Positions 1 to 8,037 of a stretch of 64,000 nucleotides of DNA are shown here, piece after piece. Under the pieces are notes generated by a model. The model made no database searches. It saw only the letters and a program-made list of their open reading frames with translations, and had not been told where the DNA came from. The stretch is from Bradyrhizobium sp. 149. GTDB taxonomy: Bacteria; Pseudomonadota; Alphaproteobacteria; Rhizobiales; Xanthobacteraceae. A program made the translations under genes and the position numbers. The stretch spans positions 197,001-261,000 of the forward strand of contig NZ_JADPKK010000020.1 of the NCBI RefSeq assembly GCF_023073915.1. Direction: 5' to 3'. How positions within the stretch are numbered: the first letter of the stretch is position 1; each line of letters begins with the position of its first letter.

Positions 1-38
1 TCTTCCAGCGAAACCTGCACCCGCCGGCCTTCGCCTCC

Positions 39-998
39 GTGATGAACGCGATCGGCGCTCCCGACGAGGCGCTGCAAACCGCGCGCGGGGCAGTCGGGGA
101 ATGGCCGGAGCAGTTCATCGGACTGCGCGAGCGGCTCGATCGTGCCTGCGACGAGACGCTCGCCGCCTTTGCTGGCCTCCGCGAGGTCGAGCGCGGCAAT
201 GGCGACCTCGTCGCGGTCTTCCGCGCGCTGCGCCATGTGCCGCGCGCGCAGGAGGCACTCTATCCGCTGGCGACGCAGTTTCCGCCGGTGAGCAGCTTCT
301 TCCTCAACGCCGCCAATCGCGAGAATGCCGACCTGCTGTCGCGGCTGGAAGCCGGCGCGGGCGAGCACACCGGCATCGTTCACGATCACAACGAGCCCGG
401 CAGCCGCGGCGGCTTTTCGGTCTACGTGCCCGAATATTACACGCCCGATCGCGCCATGCCGCTGGTGATGGCACTGCATGGCGGCAGCGGCAACGGCCGC
501 GGTTTTCTGTGGAGCTGGCTGCGCGACGCCCGCAGTCTTGGTGCGATCCTGGTGGCGCCGACCGCGACCGGTCCGACCTGGGCGCTGATGGGGGACGACG
601 CCGACACGCCCAATCTCATGCGCATTCTCGAAACCGTGCGCCGCCGCTGGACCATCGACGCCTCGCGCATGCTGCTGACAGGCATGAGCGACGGCGGCAC
701 CTTCTGCTATGTCACCGGGCTCGACGGCGCCTCGCCCTTCACGCATCTCGCGCCGGTGTCGGCGACCTTCCATCCGTTGATGGCGGAGATGGCCGACGCC
801 ACGCGCCTGCAGCGGCTGCCGATCTTCATCACGCACGGCAAGCTCGACTGGATGTTTCCGGTGCAGACCGCGCGGCAGACACAGGCCGCGCTCTCCGCTG
901 CCGGCGCCGAGGTCACGTATCGCGAGATCGACGACCTCAGCCACACCTATCCGCGCGAGATCAACGCGGAGCTGGTACAGTGGCTGAATGGAGAATGA
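39..998 (+). CDS. Alpha/beta hydrolase (dienelactone hydrolase/carboxylesterase-like)
   Basis: This is a serine hydrolase of the alpha/beta fold; the substrate is unknown. The oxyanion segment HGG is near residues 147-149. The nucleophile elbow GMSDGG places Ser near 217. The acid is in HGKLD (Asp about 270) and the base in LSHTYP (His about 302), so the triad is complete and correctly ordered. The first 110 residues are a helical extension before the catalytic domain. The frame stays open upstream to base 3, and no ribosome site is clear before the GTG at 39 or the ATG at 42. The true start may therefore lie outside the window. The hydrolase assignment is firm; the role is not. Confidence 0.8.
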   Translation: MMNAIGAPDEALQTARGAVGEWPEQFIGLRERLDRACDETLAAFAGLREVERGNGDLVAVFRALRHVPRAQEALYPLATQFPPVSSFFLNAANRENADLLSRLEAGAGEHTGIVHDHNEPGSRGGFSVYVPEYYTPDRAMPLVMALHGGSGNGRGFLWSWLRDARSLGAILVAPTATGPTWALMGDDADTPNLMRILETVRRRWTIDASRMLLTGMSDGGTFCYVTGLDGASPFTHLAPVSATFHPLMAEMADATRLQRLPIFITHGKLDWMFPVQTARQTQAALSAAGAEVTYREIDDLSHTYPREINAELVQWLNGE

Positions 999-1079
999 AC
1001 AAGCTCTCCTTACCTCCGCCGTACTGCCGCGGAACCATCACTCCGGGCCGACGTTATCGCCCGTCACCGGAGGTCAGCC

Positions 1080-1286
1080 ATGCGGATGTTTCTTGGAATG
1101 ATTTTGGGCGCGCTGCTGCTTGCCTGCGGCGTGTACGTCTACGACTCCATGCAGACGTCGTCGGTCGCCAATGGCGAGGTCGCGACGACCAATCGCACCA
1201 TCGTGAACTGGGATGTCGCCAAGGCCGATTGGGACGCGCTGCGCGATCGCGCGCACAAGGACTGGGTCCGCATCTCCTCGAAGTAA
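1080..1286 (+). CDS. Small membrane-anchored hypothetical protein
   Basis: This 68-residue protein has one hydrophobic segment at about residues 4-22 and a short charged tail ending in a Trp- and Lys-containing stretch. A GGAGGT ribosome site lies six bases before the ATG, which supports real translation. The N-terminus could be a signal anchor or an uncleaved signal peptide, with the tail in the periplasm. A strong terminator hairpin follows 25 bases after the stop, consistent with a single-gene unit. No family is recognised. Confidence 0.6.
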   Translation: MRMFLGMILGALLLACGVYVYDSMQTSSVANGEVATTNRTIVNWDVAKADWDALRDRAHKDWVRISSK

Positions 1287-1310
1287 CGAGGCCGTGTCGT
1301 GAATGAAATG

Positions 1311-1344
1311 AGGCGCCGTCGCGGGTCCGCGGCGGCGCCTTTGT
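1311..1344 (+). terminator. Rho-independent terminator after the 68-aa gene
   Basis: The arms GGCGCCGTCGCGG and CCGCGGCGGCGCC (about 13 pairs, one G-U) flank a two-base loop and are followed by a short T-rich run. It lies between the 68-aa gene and the convergent DsbA-like gene and could serve both directions. Confidence 0.75.
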
Positions 1345-1368
1345 GTTGCGCGGTGAATTTCGCTCGCG

Positions 1369-2028
1369 TCAGTTCATCTTGGCCTTGCGGGCGTCTGCGA
1401 TGACCTGCTCGAACTCGTTCATGCTGAGCACGCCCGGCACGCGGTACTTGCCGACGATGAAGGATGGGGTGCCGCGAAATCCGAAGGCTTCCGCCTGCTC
1501 GTTGTTGCGCTTGAGCACGGCGTCGATATCCTTGGCGTGGTCGGTAAGATCGCGCTTCAACCGATCCATGTCGACGCCGGCGGCCGCGAGCAACTCGTTG
1601 ATCCGTGGCTCGGTCAGGCGCGAGCTGACGCCCATCATGGCGTCATGGGCCTGATGGTACTTGTCCTGGAATTTCGCCGCGAGCGCGATCCGGGCCGCCG
1701 TGACCGAAACCGGCCCGAGAATCGGCCAATCCTTCATCACCAGCCTGACCTTGCCGTCGTCCTGGATGACCTGACGCAACTCGGGCTCGAGCTTGCGGCA
1801 ATAGGGGCAGTTGTAGTCGGACCATTCGATAATGCTGATATTGCCGTCGGGATTACCGGCGACGGGAACATCGGGGTCGCGCAGCACCCTCGCTTCAGTG
1901 AGCACTTCGTCTTCGTCGGTGGCCGCGCGCGCCGAGGTGATCCCACCCGCCACAAGGGCGCCCGCCCCGATCAGGGTCAGTGCCGCGCGCCGCGTCGGCA
2001 CAAGGCCTTTGTTCCTCAATCCAGCCAT
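1369..2028 (-). CDS. DsbA-family thiol:disulfide oxidoreductase
   Basis: A periplasmic thioredoxin-fold protein of 219 residues, most like DsbA/Com1-type enzymes. The N-terminus has RR followed by a hydrophobic stretch (about residues 13-35), so export by Tat or Sec is likely. The redox motif CPYC is at residues 74-77 after the usual WSDYNCPYC context. A cis-Pro segment (GTPSFIVG) is near residue 180. These features fit disulfide formation or isomerisation on exported proteins. A DsbB is encoded about 5 kb downstream but is not in the same operon. Confidence 0.88.
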   Translation of the reverse strand: MAGLRNKGLVPTRRAALTLIGAGALVAGGITSARAATDEDEVLTEARVLRDPDVPVAGNPDGNISIIEWSDYNCPYCRKLEPELRQVIQDDGKVRLVMKDWPILGPVSVTAARIALAAKFQDKYHQAHDAMMGVSSRLTEPRINELLAAAGVDMDRLKRDLTDHAKDIDAVLKRNNEQAEAFGFRGTPSFIVGKYRVPGVLSMNEFEQVIADARKAKMN

Positions 2029-2115
2029 ATCTCGTCCCGTTTCGGTCCCTTCTCCGTCGATACGGTTCGAGACCGGGAATTGTTACAGGTCATATAGACT
2101 GTCGCGGTGGCGATG

Positions 2116-2838
2116 TCATCGCACCAGCAGCGTGACCGCCAAGGGTACGAGGAAGGAGGTCACTAAAGCGTTCAGGCTCATGGCGATGCCGGAGAAGACG
2201 CCGGCGATCTCGTCGACCTGGAACGCACGCGCGGTCCCGATCCCGTGCGCAGCAAGGCCGGCGGCGAAGCCGCGGGCGCGGAAATCGGTAATGCCGGTGC
2301 GGTTCATCAGCGGCGTGACGATGATCGCGCCCATGATGCCGGTGAGAATGACCGCAACCGCGGTCACCGAGGGATCGGCGTGCAGGGATTCGGCGATGCC
2401 CATGGCAACGCCGGCCGTGACGGATTTCGGCGCGAGCGACAAAACCACGTCGCGCGGCAGACCGGCGAGCTCGGCCAGCAACACCACGGACACCACGGCT
2501 GTGACCGATCCAGCGACCAGCGCCACCAGCATCGGGACGATAGAGGGGACGACGCGCTTGCGGTTCTCGTAGAGCGGAACGGCCAGCGCGACCGTCGCTG
2601 GCCCCAGGAGGAAATGCACGAACTGCGCGCCGGCGAAATAGGTGGTGTAGGAGGTGCCGGTTAACAGCAGGAACGCGCCGACGATCCACATCGCATGCAG
2701 CACGGGGTTGGCGAGGGGATGACGCCGCGTCGCCAGCGACACCGCGTCCGTGCTCGCATAGACCAGCAGCGTCACGGTCAACCAAAGCAGCGGCGACTGC
2801 GAGAGATAGACCCAGAGCGAGAACGGATTGTCCTTCAT
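2116..2838 (-). CDS. lrgB: LrgB-family membrane protein
   Basis: A 240-residue polytopic membrane protein of the LrgB/CidB family. Several hydrophobic helices are separated by short loops, and the typical glycine-rich segment (AHGIGTARAF) is near residue 190. The upstream CidA/LrgA gene overlaps this start by four bases (ATGA), indicating translational coupling. LrgAB-type pairs have been linked to murein-hydrolase control and to export of small organic acids such as glycolate or pyruvate. The role here is not shown by sequence. Confidence 0.88.
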   Translation of the reverse strand: MKDNPFSLWVYLSQSPLLWLTVTLLVYASTDAVSLATRRHPLANPVLHAMWIVGAFLLLTGTSYTTYFAGAQFVHFLLGPATVALAVPLYENRKRVVPSIVPMLVALVAGSVTAVVSVVLLAELAGLPRDVVLSLAPKSVTAGVAMGIAESLHADPSVTAVAVILTGIMGAIIVTPLMNRTGITDFRARGFAAGLAAHGIGTARAFQVDEIAGVFSGIAMSLNALVTSFLVPLAVTLLVR

Positions 2839-3218
2839 CGCACGTCCTGTTGCCTCAACAAGCGGCTGACGAGGCTGAAGGTGAATACGGTTGCGAGCAG
2901 CGTGACGACCACCGACAGTGCGAGCACGAGGATGATGGCGATGCCGTGGGAGGCGAGCAGATCGAGCTTTTGCACGACGCCGACCCCGGCCGGCACGAAC
3001 AGCGGCGACAGATGCGCCAACAGACCCTTGCTCGCCGTCTCGACGCCATCATCGCGCAGCGGCCCACGCGCGAGAAGCGCAAAGCGGTCGCGCGCGAGCA
3101 GCAGGATGAGGAGCAGCAAGAGGCCAAGCACCGGGCCAGGCACCGGCAGGCCGAGACTGCGCACGACGGCTTCGCCGATCAACTGGCAGAGCAGAATGAG
3201 ACCAAGACTTGCAAGCAT
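2835..3218 (-). CDS. CidA/LrgA-family holin-like protein
   Basis: A small membrane protein of 127 residues with four hydrophobic helices and the family segment LGLPVPGPVLGLLLLL at about residues 22-37. Start choice: the frame is open further upstream, but the family N-terminus (MLASLGLILLCQLIG) matches an ATG at 3218. Its stop overlaps the lrgB start. The CidA/LrgA and LrgB proteins act together in the inner membrane. Confidence 0.85.
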   Translation of the reverse strand: MLASLGLILLCQLIGEAVVRSLGLPVPGPVLGLLLLLILLLARDRFALLARGPLRDDGVETASKGLLAHLSPLFVPAGVGVVQKLDLLASHGIAIILVLALSVVVTLLATVFTFSLVSRLLRQQDVR

Positions 3219-3262
3219 GATTCGGGCATCAAGGGATGCGCCGGCGGTCTTGTCAATCACCG

Positions 3263-3739
3263 CTATGCAGCGGTCGTGCGCGGTTCGTGCGAGGCCGCAA
3301 CGCGCGGCAGCATCGCCATCAGCGTCCCGGTCATCGTGGCGATCAAACTGACCTTGCGGTCGTGCTCGGCAAACGCCTTGGCCTCGCAAAAAGTCAGCGT
3401 GCGGCCGGGCTTGACCACCTCTGCCTTGAAGACGAAACGCTCGCCCCGTGCCGGCGCGAGCAGGGTCGTCTTGAACTCGACGGTGAGGATGTCCGCCTCG
3501 CACGGCATAAGGGTGAAGGCCGCGACACCACAGGCATTGTCGAGTCCTGCGGTAATGATGCCGGCGTGGATAAAACCGTTCTGCTGCGTCAGGGCGGGCG
3601 AATGCAGCATGGCCAGTTCGACCTCGCCCGGCGCAAGCCGGACGATCACAATGCCGAGCGTGTGCATCGCCGGCTGGCGGTCGAACATGGCGATGGCGGC
3701 CGCGCGATAGCCCGGGTTCTTCGGCTCGTATGCGGCCAT
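3263..3739 (-). CDS. PaaI-family hotdog thioesterase
   Basis: A 158-residue single hotdog domain. The segment QNGFIHAGIITAGLDNACG at about residues 53-71 matches the PaaI/YdiI-type catalytic helix, with the H-A-G turn and an acidic residue two turns on. The likely reaction is hydrolysis of an acyl-CoA thioester. It ends a two-gene unit with the next thioesterase (three-base gap). Both genes lie downstream of a TetR-type operator, so induction by an acyl-CoA or aromatic ligand is plausible. Confidence 0.82.
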   Translation of the reverse strand: MAAYEPKNPGYRAAAIAMFDRQPAMHTLGIVIVRLAPGEVELAMLHSPALTQQNGFIHAGIITAGLDNACGVAAFTLMPCEADILTVEFKTTLLAPARGERFVFKAEVVKPGRTLTFCEAKAFAEHDRKVSLIATMTGTLMAMLPRVAASHEPRTTAA

Positions 3740-3742
3740 GGC

Positions 3743-4171
3743 TCAGGCCTCGGCGGGCTCGGCGAGATGGCTCAAAGCGACCGCGCGGATGGCATCCGTG
3801 AACGGCACGGATTTGCGCTGGCTACGGTCCATGTGCACACCGGTGATCTCGCAGAACGCCGCAATCTCGCCGGTCTCGGCATTGGTCATGTCGTGCCGGA
3901 AGCGGATCGATTTGTCGCGGACCTCGAGCAGATGACTGCGGATCTCGACCATGTCACCGGCGAGCAGCTCGCGCTTGTAGGTGATGTTCTGCTGCACGGC
4001 GGCCATGCCGAGGCCGGAACTGCGCAGATAGCTTGGCGTCAGCCCGAGACGGGCGAACAGATTCCAGTTGGCCTCGTCGAATTTGCCGACATACCACATG
4101 ATATTCATGTGGCCGACGTGATCGCACTGCCATGAATAGACCGTGCCGCGATAGGTCGCCTCCTGCTCCAT
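3743..4171 (-). CDS. YbgC-like acyl-CoA thioesterase (4HBT hotdog)
   Basis: A hotdog thioesterase related to 4-hydroxybenzoyl-CoA thioesterases. The active helix context is WQCDHVGHMNIMWYVGKFDEA, with Asp and His-Met-Asn positions typical of the family. The frame extends 18 codons upstream, but the ATG at 4171 has a GGAG site six bases before it, and the extra residues do not look like family sequence. It is transcribed away from the tetR gene across a region with two palindromes, the usual layout of a regulator and its target. Confidence 0.82.
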   Translation of the reverse strand: MEQEATYRGTVYSWQCDHVGHMNIMWYVGKFDEANWNLFARLGLTPSYLRSSGLGMAAVQQNITYKRELLAGDMVEIRSHLLEVRDKSIRFRHDMTNAETGEIAAFCEITGVHMDRSQRKSVPFTDAIRAVALSHLAEPAEA

Positions 4172-4206
4172 CGCAATTTCTCCTGGCCTTTTCTGCCCTT
4201 GATTGC

Positions 4207-4259
4207 TGATACGGTAGCGTATCAAGCTGCTTCCGCGTTAGCAATACGGCACCGTATCA
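4207..4259. promoter_or_regulatory. Two palindromic operators for the divergent TetR regulator
   Basis: Two related palindromes lie between the divergent thioesterase and tetR genes. The first is TGATACGGTAGCGTATCA at 4207-4224. The second is AATACGGCACCGTATCA at 4243-4259. Both carry ATACGG/CCGTAT-type half-sites. Their centres are about 35 bases apart. Placement and symmetry fit binding by the adjacent TetR-family protein. Confidence 0.8.
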
Positions 4260-4280
4260 AAAATCGGCGAGGCTCCCTGC

Positions 4281-4829
4281 ATGAGTGACGGCAAAGGCGA
4301 TGTCTGGGTCGAGGCAGGGTTCACCGAACTCGCCCGATCGGGGCTCGAGGGGGTGCGGGTCGAGGTGCTCGCCAAGAACCTGGGCGTCACCAAGGGCGGC
4401 TTCTACCGCCGCTTCGCGGACCGTGCCGCGCTGCTCGGTGCCATGCTGGAACGCTGGCGCGAGGGGCGCTCAATGGCGATCGCGCAGCAGACCAGCCTCG
4501 ATGGCCAAGAGCCCCGTGAGCGGCTGAGGGCTGTGATCCAGCTCTATTCCGAGCGGCTCAATCCGGACGGGATGGCCATCGAGCTTGCGATCCGGCAATG
4601 GGCCCGTTCGGACGAGGGCGCCGCGGCAGCGGTGGCAAGCGTGGACGCAGCGCGGCTGAAGCACGTCGCCGAGCTCTACCGCGCGACCGGCCTGGAAGCC
4701 GAGGCGGCTGAAGCGCAGGCCTTCCTGTTCTACTGCTTCATCTTCGGCCAGAGCCTGCTGTTCGTCGAGCGCGGCCCGCGCAAGCGATCGCAGCTCGTGG
4801 CGAAATCGGCCGAGAAACTACTGGATTAA
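4281..4829 (+). CDS. TetR-family transcriptional regulator
   Basis: A 182-residue one-component regulator. The N-terminal HTH spans about residues 10-55, with LAKNLGVTKGGFYRRFADRAALLGAM matching the TetR recognition helix. The C-terminal part (about 75-180) is a helical ligand domain. It is divergent from two thioesterase genes and faces two palindromes that are good operator candidates, so it probably represses the thioesterase unit and itself. The ligand is unknown; an acyl-CoA is a reasonable guess. Confidence 0.88.
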   Translation: MSDGKGDVWVEAGFTELARSGLEGVRVEVLAKNLGVTKGGFYRRFADRAALLGAMLERWREGRSMAIAQQTSLDGQEPRERLRAVIQLYSERLNPDGMAIELAIRQWARSDEGAAAAVASVDAARLKHVAELYRATGLEAEAAEAQAFLFYCFIFGQSLLFVERGPRKRSQLVAKSAEKLLD

Positions 4830-4833
4830 AGCA

Positions 4834-4860
4834 AGAGGCCGGAGCTTGGCCCCGGCCTCT
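4834..4860. terminator. Bidirectional hairpin between convergent genes
   Basis: AGAGGCCGG and CCGGCCTCT form a perfect nine-base stem around a nine-base loop. It sits in the 47 bases between the convergent tetR and secreted-protein genes. There is no long T-run, so it is a likely but not textbook terminator. Confidence 0.6.
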
Positions 4861-4876
4861 GCATCGACGTGAAGCG

Positions 4877-5371
4877 TCAGGTGGCGCCCTTCAGCTTCTT
4901 GTTGCATTCGCTGTAGTAACCGCCGCCCTTCTCGATCCACTTCATGCCGCCATTACCGTTAGTGGTCTTGTTGGCGTTGTACTGGTCGACGCAGGTATGC
5001 AGGCGCCCCTTGCCGGGAGTCTCCTTGGCGTATTTCGGATCGACCGCGTTCGGATAGATCGCGGGGCCGGCCGGCAGGGTCGGTGCCGGAGCGGCAGCGG
5101 GGGCTTCCTTCTTCGCCTGCTTCGGCTCGGCGGGAGCGGCGGGCGCAGCAGGAGCGGCCGCGCTGGGCGCAGCCGCGGGTGTTGCGTCCGCACCGCACTG
5201 GGCTTTGCGGAAGTCATTCCACTTCGTGGTGCCGAGCGAGCCGTCTTTCTTGGCGGCCTGATATTTCGCGCTGCACTCCTGCGAGGTCAGCGCCTGCGCC
5301 GGCGCACTCGCCACCAGCGCGGCAAAGCCCGACAGCGCAACTGCACACAGCAACTTTGATTGAATGGTCAT
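4877..5371 (-). CDS. Secreted Ala/Pro-rich protein with two Cys-pair modules
   Basis: A 164-residue exported protein. A signal peptide of about 27 residues ends in an AQA-type cleavage site. The mature part has two short modules of the same design: a Cys, an aromatic-containing charged stretch, then a Trp and a second Cys (about residues 33-60 and 127-160). They are joined by a long Ala/Pro/Lys linker. The ribosome site AAGGAGGAG precedes the ATG. The repeated two-Cys modules suggest small disulfide-pinned helical units. The function is unknown. Confidence 0.7.
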   Translation of the reverse strand: MTIQSKLLCAVALSGFAALVASAPAQALTSQECSAKYQAAKKDGSLGTTKWNDFRKAQCGADATPAAAPSAAAPAAPAAPAEPKQAKKEAPAAAPAPTLPAGPAIYPNAVDPKYAKETPGKGRLHTCVDQYNANKTTNGNGGMKWIEKGGGYYSECNKKLKGAT

Positions 5372-5573
5372 CCTTGGTCTCCTCCTTGATCTTCCCCCGC
5401 GGGAAGTTAACCCAGGATTGCTATCCTAGCGTGCCGCCGGCTCGCGACAAGGAAGCGATGGCTCCGGCCGTGAAAATATAGTGATCCCGCCCGTCCGAAT
5501 TATTCATGTCGCGTTCAGCAAGGCGAGCCGACTTTCGCCCCCTTCGCAATTCCCGCAAGAAAAGTGCAGCACC

Positions 5574-5858
5574 ATGACATTCACATCTCGCCTCGCCGTC
5601 GTCGCCCTCGCCTCCCTGTTCGCCACCGGCACCGCCTTCGCGCAGGCCGCCGCACCGGCGGCCAAGGCCGATACCAAGACCACAACTGCCGCCCCCACCG
5701 ACAAGAAGGCGCCGAAGGAGCACTCGGCCGAATCGCTCGAATGCTCCAAGCAGGCGGACGCCAAGGCGCTGAAAGGTAAGGAGCGCAAGAATTTTCGCCG
5801 CGAGTGCATGAAGGAAGCGAAGGCCGGCACCGCCGCGCCGGCCGCCGACAAGAAGTAA
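5574..5858 (+). CDS. PsiF-repeat small secreted protein
   Basis: A 94-residue protein with a signal peptide (cleavage after about AFA, residue 23), an Ala/Thr/Lys linker and a C-terminal PsiF-type motif with two Cys (LECSKQADAKALKGKERK, then FRRECMKEA). PsiF was named in E. coli as phosphate-starvation inducible; its biochemical role is unknown. The frame is open for 31 codons upstream, but the signal peptide fixes the ATG at 5574. It is divergent from the other small secreted Cys-pair protein. Confidence 0.75.
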   Translation: MTFTSRLAVVALASLFATGTAFAQAAAPAAKADTKTTTAAPTDKKAPKEHSAESLECSKQADAKALKGKERKNFRRECMKEAKAGTAAPAADKK

Positions 5859-5902
5859 ATCCGTCACAGTACCGCTCGCGAACGTCAGCGAGACGCGTAC
5901 GC

Positions 5903-5926
5903 ATTGCGGTATGACGAGCCCGCAAT
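5903..5926. repeat. Seven-base inverted repeat before the AbrB-family gene
   Basis: ATTGCGG and CCGCAAT are separated by ten bases, between the psiF-like gene and the AbrB-family gene. It could be an operator or a weak hairpin. Nothing more can be said from sequence. Confidence 0.35.
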
Positions 5927-5959
5927 TGTGCGCCTCTCGCTGATTTGCGATAAGGTGGC

Positions 5960-7045
5960 GTGAAGCAAATCACCGCCTCCCTGCCGTTCGAATGGCCAAG
6001 CCGTGCCGAGATCTTGAGCACGGTGGAAACGCTCGTCATCGGCACCGCCGGAGGCCTCATGTTTCTGGTCGCGGGCCTCCCCGGCGGATTGATTTCGGGC
6101 TCGATGATCGCGGTCGGGATCGCCGCGATCGCCGGACGACGGCTTACGCTGCCGCCGATCCTGACCCAGACCGTGCTGGTGCTGCTCGGCATTTCGTTAG
6201 GGTCAGTCGTCTCGCGTCACCTGCTTCAACAGGTCAGCGCCTATCCGCTCACCATCGGGCTGCTTGCGCTCGCGACCTTTTGCTCGACCTTCGGCTCGAG
6301 CTATTATCTCCAGCGCGTCCACGGCTGGGACCGCACCTCGGCCTTTCTCGCCGGCAGCCCCGGCGCGCTATCGCAGATCACGATTTTGGCGGTCGAGCGC
6401 GGCGCCGACCTGCCGGGCATCGCGGTGGTGCAGACCATGCGCGTGATCATCCTCACCGCGGCGCTGCCGATGGTGCTGGCGTTCGTCGGCGTCGCGCCCT
6501 CCGTCGCGCCGTCGCTGACGACGACGATCGCTTCGCCGCTCGACCTCGTCGAATTGGTCGCGGCCTCGCTGGCCGCGGCACTCCTCCTGCGGCTGATCAA
6601 GTTTCCGGCGAGCTGGATGTTCGGTGGGATGATCGGCTCAAGCGTGCTGCATGGGGTAGGCTGGGTCGAGGGCGGCCTGCCGGACTGGGTACGCGGCGTG
6701 GCGCTGGTCGGCATCGGCGCCTTGATCGGCAGCCGCTTCGCGCGGATGCGGATCAAGACGCTCGCGGGTCACATCAATGCTGCGCTGGGCTCGTTTACTG
6801 TCGCCATCGCCGTCTCCGCGATCTTCGTCGGCATCGTGGCGCTTACCACACAGGTGAAATTCTCCGACATCGTGGTCGCCTACGCACCAGGCGCGATGGA
6901 CGCCATGCTGGCGCTGGCCCTGACGCTGCACATCGACCCGATCTTCGTCGGCGCACATCACCTCTCGCGTTTCGTCTTCGTGACGATCGCGACGCCTGGC
7001 ATCGTGCACCTGTTCGGCCGCACGCAGGACGACGTGGATGATTGA
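5960..7045 (+). CDS. AbrB-family (ammonia monooxygenase-like) membrane protein
   Basis: A 361-residue inner-membrane protein with roughly ten hydrophobic helices. It shows the two-fold internal layout of the AbrB/putative ammonia monooxygenase family, with LAGSPGALSQITILA near residues 130-145 and a matching YAPGAMDAMLALAL near 310. The family name is historical and no monooxygenase activity should be assumed. The start is a GTG just after an in-frame stop. The 3' end meets the convergent dsbB gene with three bases between. Confidence 0.75.
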   Translation: MKQITASLPFEWPSRAEILSTVETLVIGTAGGLMFLVAGLPGGLISGSMIAVGIAAIAGRRLTLPPILTQTVLVLLGISLGSVVSRHLLQQVSAYPLTIGLLALATFCSTFGSSYYLQRVHGWDRTSAFLAGSPGALSQITILAVERGADLPGIAVVQTMRVIILTAALPMVLAFVGVAPSVAPSLTTTIASPLDLVELVAASLAAALLLRLIKFPASWMFGGMIGSSVLHGVGWVEGGLPDWVRGVALVGIGALIGSRFARMRIKTLAGHINAALGSFTVAIAVSAIFVGIVALTTQVKFSDIVVAYAPGAMDAMLALALTLHIDPIFVGAHHLSRFVFVTIATPGIVHLFGRTQDDVDD

Positions 7046-7048
7046 GCC

Positions 7049-7588
7049 TCAGCGCTTCGCCGTCGCCGCAAATCCCCAGGTGGCGATCGCGGCCATCAAG
7101 AGCGAGATCAGCAAATTGTAGCCGGCAAGCGAGAGGCCGAGGAAGCGCCACTGCACCTCGTCGCAGCGGACCACCTTCACGGTGTCGAGCCGCGACAGCA
7201 GGTCGGTGGCGCTGCCGAGATTGCCGACGGGACCGGAGCAGTCGGTCGGTCCCTTCCAAAAGCCCCATTCGACGCCGGCGTGATAGCTGCCGAGCCCCGC
7301 ATTGGCGAAGCTCGCCAGAGCAAGGATCGCAAGGCCCGCGAGCAGCAGCGGCCGCGGCGCACCGCCTCGCGCCGCGAGTGCGATGAGCAGGCCGAGCGGG
7401 ATCGCGAGGTAATAGGCGTAGCGCTGCTCCAGGCAGAGCGGACAGGGCACGATCCCGAGCACCAGCTGGAAGAACCAGGCGCCCGCGATGGTCGCGGCTG
7501 CAATCAGCGTCACCGCGAGCGAAGCGGTCAGCGCGGGGTTCGTGGCCGCCGGTTTGAACGCAGGTATTGCGGCACTGTGGCTCGTCAC
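7049..7588 (-). CDS. dsbB: Disulfide bond formation protein DsbB
   Basis: A 179-residue four-helix membrane protein that reoxidises DsbA and passes electrons to quinone. The first redox pair is CPLC near residues 49-52. The second pair of Cys is in the large periplasmic loop (TDCSGPVG and VVRCDEVQW). Helices are near 20-42, 60-80, 82-98 and 145-172. The GTG start has an AGAGG site six bases upstream. It fits as partner for the DsbA-like protein at 1.4-2.0 kb. Confidence 0.9.
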   Translation of the reverse strand: MTSHSAAIPAFKPAATNPALTASLAVTLIAAATIAGAWFFQLVLGIVPCPLCLEQRYAYYLAIPLGLLIALAARGGAPRPLLLAGLAILALASFANAGLGSYHAGVEWGFWKGPTDCSGPVGNLGSATDLLSRLDTVKVVRCDEVQWRFLGLSLAGYNLLISLLMAAIATWGFAATAKR

Positions 7589-7742
7589 GGCAGCCTCTTT
7601 CGGATGGACGCAGATCTAAGCCTCTAGCTCCGCCCCATGCGGCTGTCGAGAACGCTGGGATCACTTTGGCGCGGGTTGACCCCGTCCGGTCCATGGCTAT
7701 AGTCCGCCGGCTTCGCGACGCCCTGTTTGGGGCTGACCGAGG

Positions 7743-7827
7743 GCCCCTGTGGCGGAACTGGTAGACGCGCTCGACTCAAAATCGAGTTCCGCAAGGAGTG
7801 CTGGTTCGATTCCGGCCAGGGGCACCA
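7743..7827 (+). tRNA. tRNA-Leu (anticodon CAA)
   Basis: A complete class II tRNA with encoded CCA. Acceptor arms are GCCCCTG and CAGGGGC. The anticodon stem CTCGA/TCGAG encloses loop CTCAAAA (anticodon CAA). A long variable arm and T-arm GGTTCGATTCC follow. The integrase begins about 210 bases downstream, so this gene is the likely island attachment site, its 3' end being kept intact by the inserted copy. Confidence 0.95.
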
Positions 7828-7958
7828 ACTAAGTTGTTCGGGCTCGTTCGAGAGCGTCCGCAGCCGTGCGCACAGCGCTCCAAGGCCTTGAAAAATAGGC
7901 ACTTCTGCATAAGTCGGTGTTCGTCACCGTTTGTTCTCATCCGACCCCAGCCGCGCGA

Positions 7959-7981
7959 TTTGTTGGTATTTTTGTTGGTAT
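7959..7981 (+). repeat. Tandem 11-base repeat between tRNA and integrase
   Basis: TTTGTTGGTAT occurs twice with a 12-base period (7959-7969 and 7971-7981). The position between the tRNA 3' end and the integrase start suggests arm-type binding sites for the integrase or excisionase. Confidence 0.6.
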
Positions 7982-8037
7982 CGGGAGAACAGACGTTCAC
8001 CGTGACTTCCGCTGTTCCGAACGATGGAATTGAGCAG

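Noticed and set aside
101..1306. Long plus-strand frame overlapping the first hydrolase
   Set aside because: Arg/Ala-rich out-of-frame shadow of the hydrolase with no family features.
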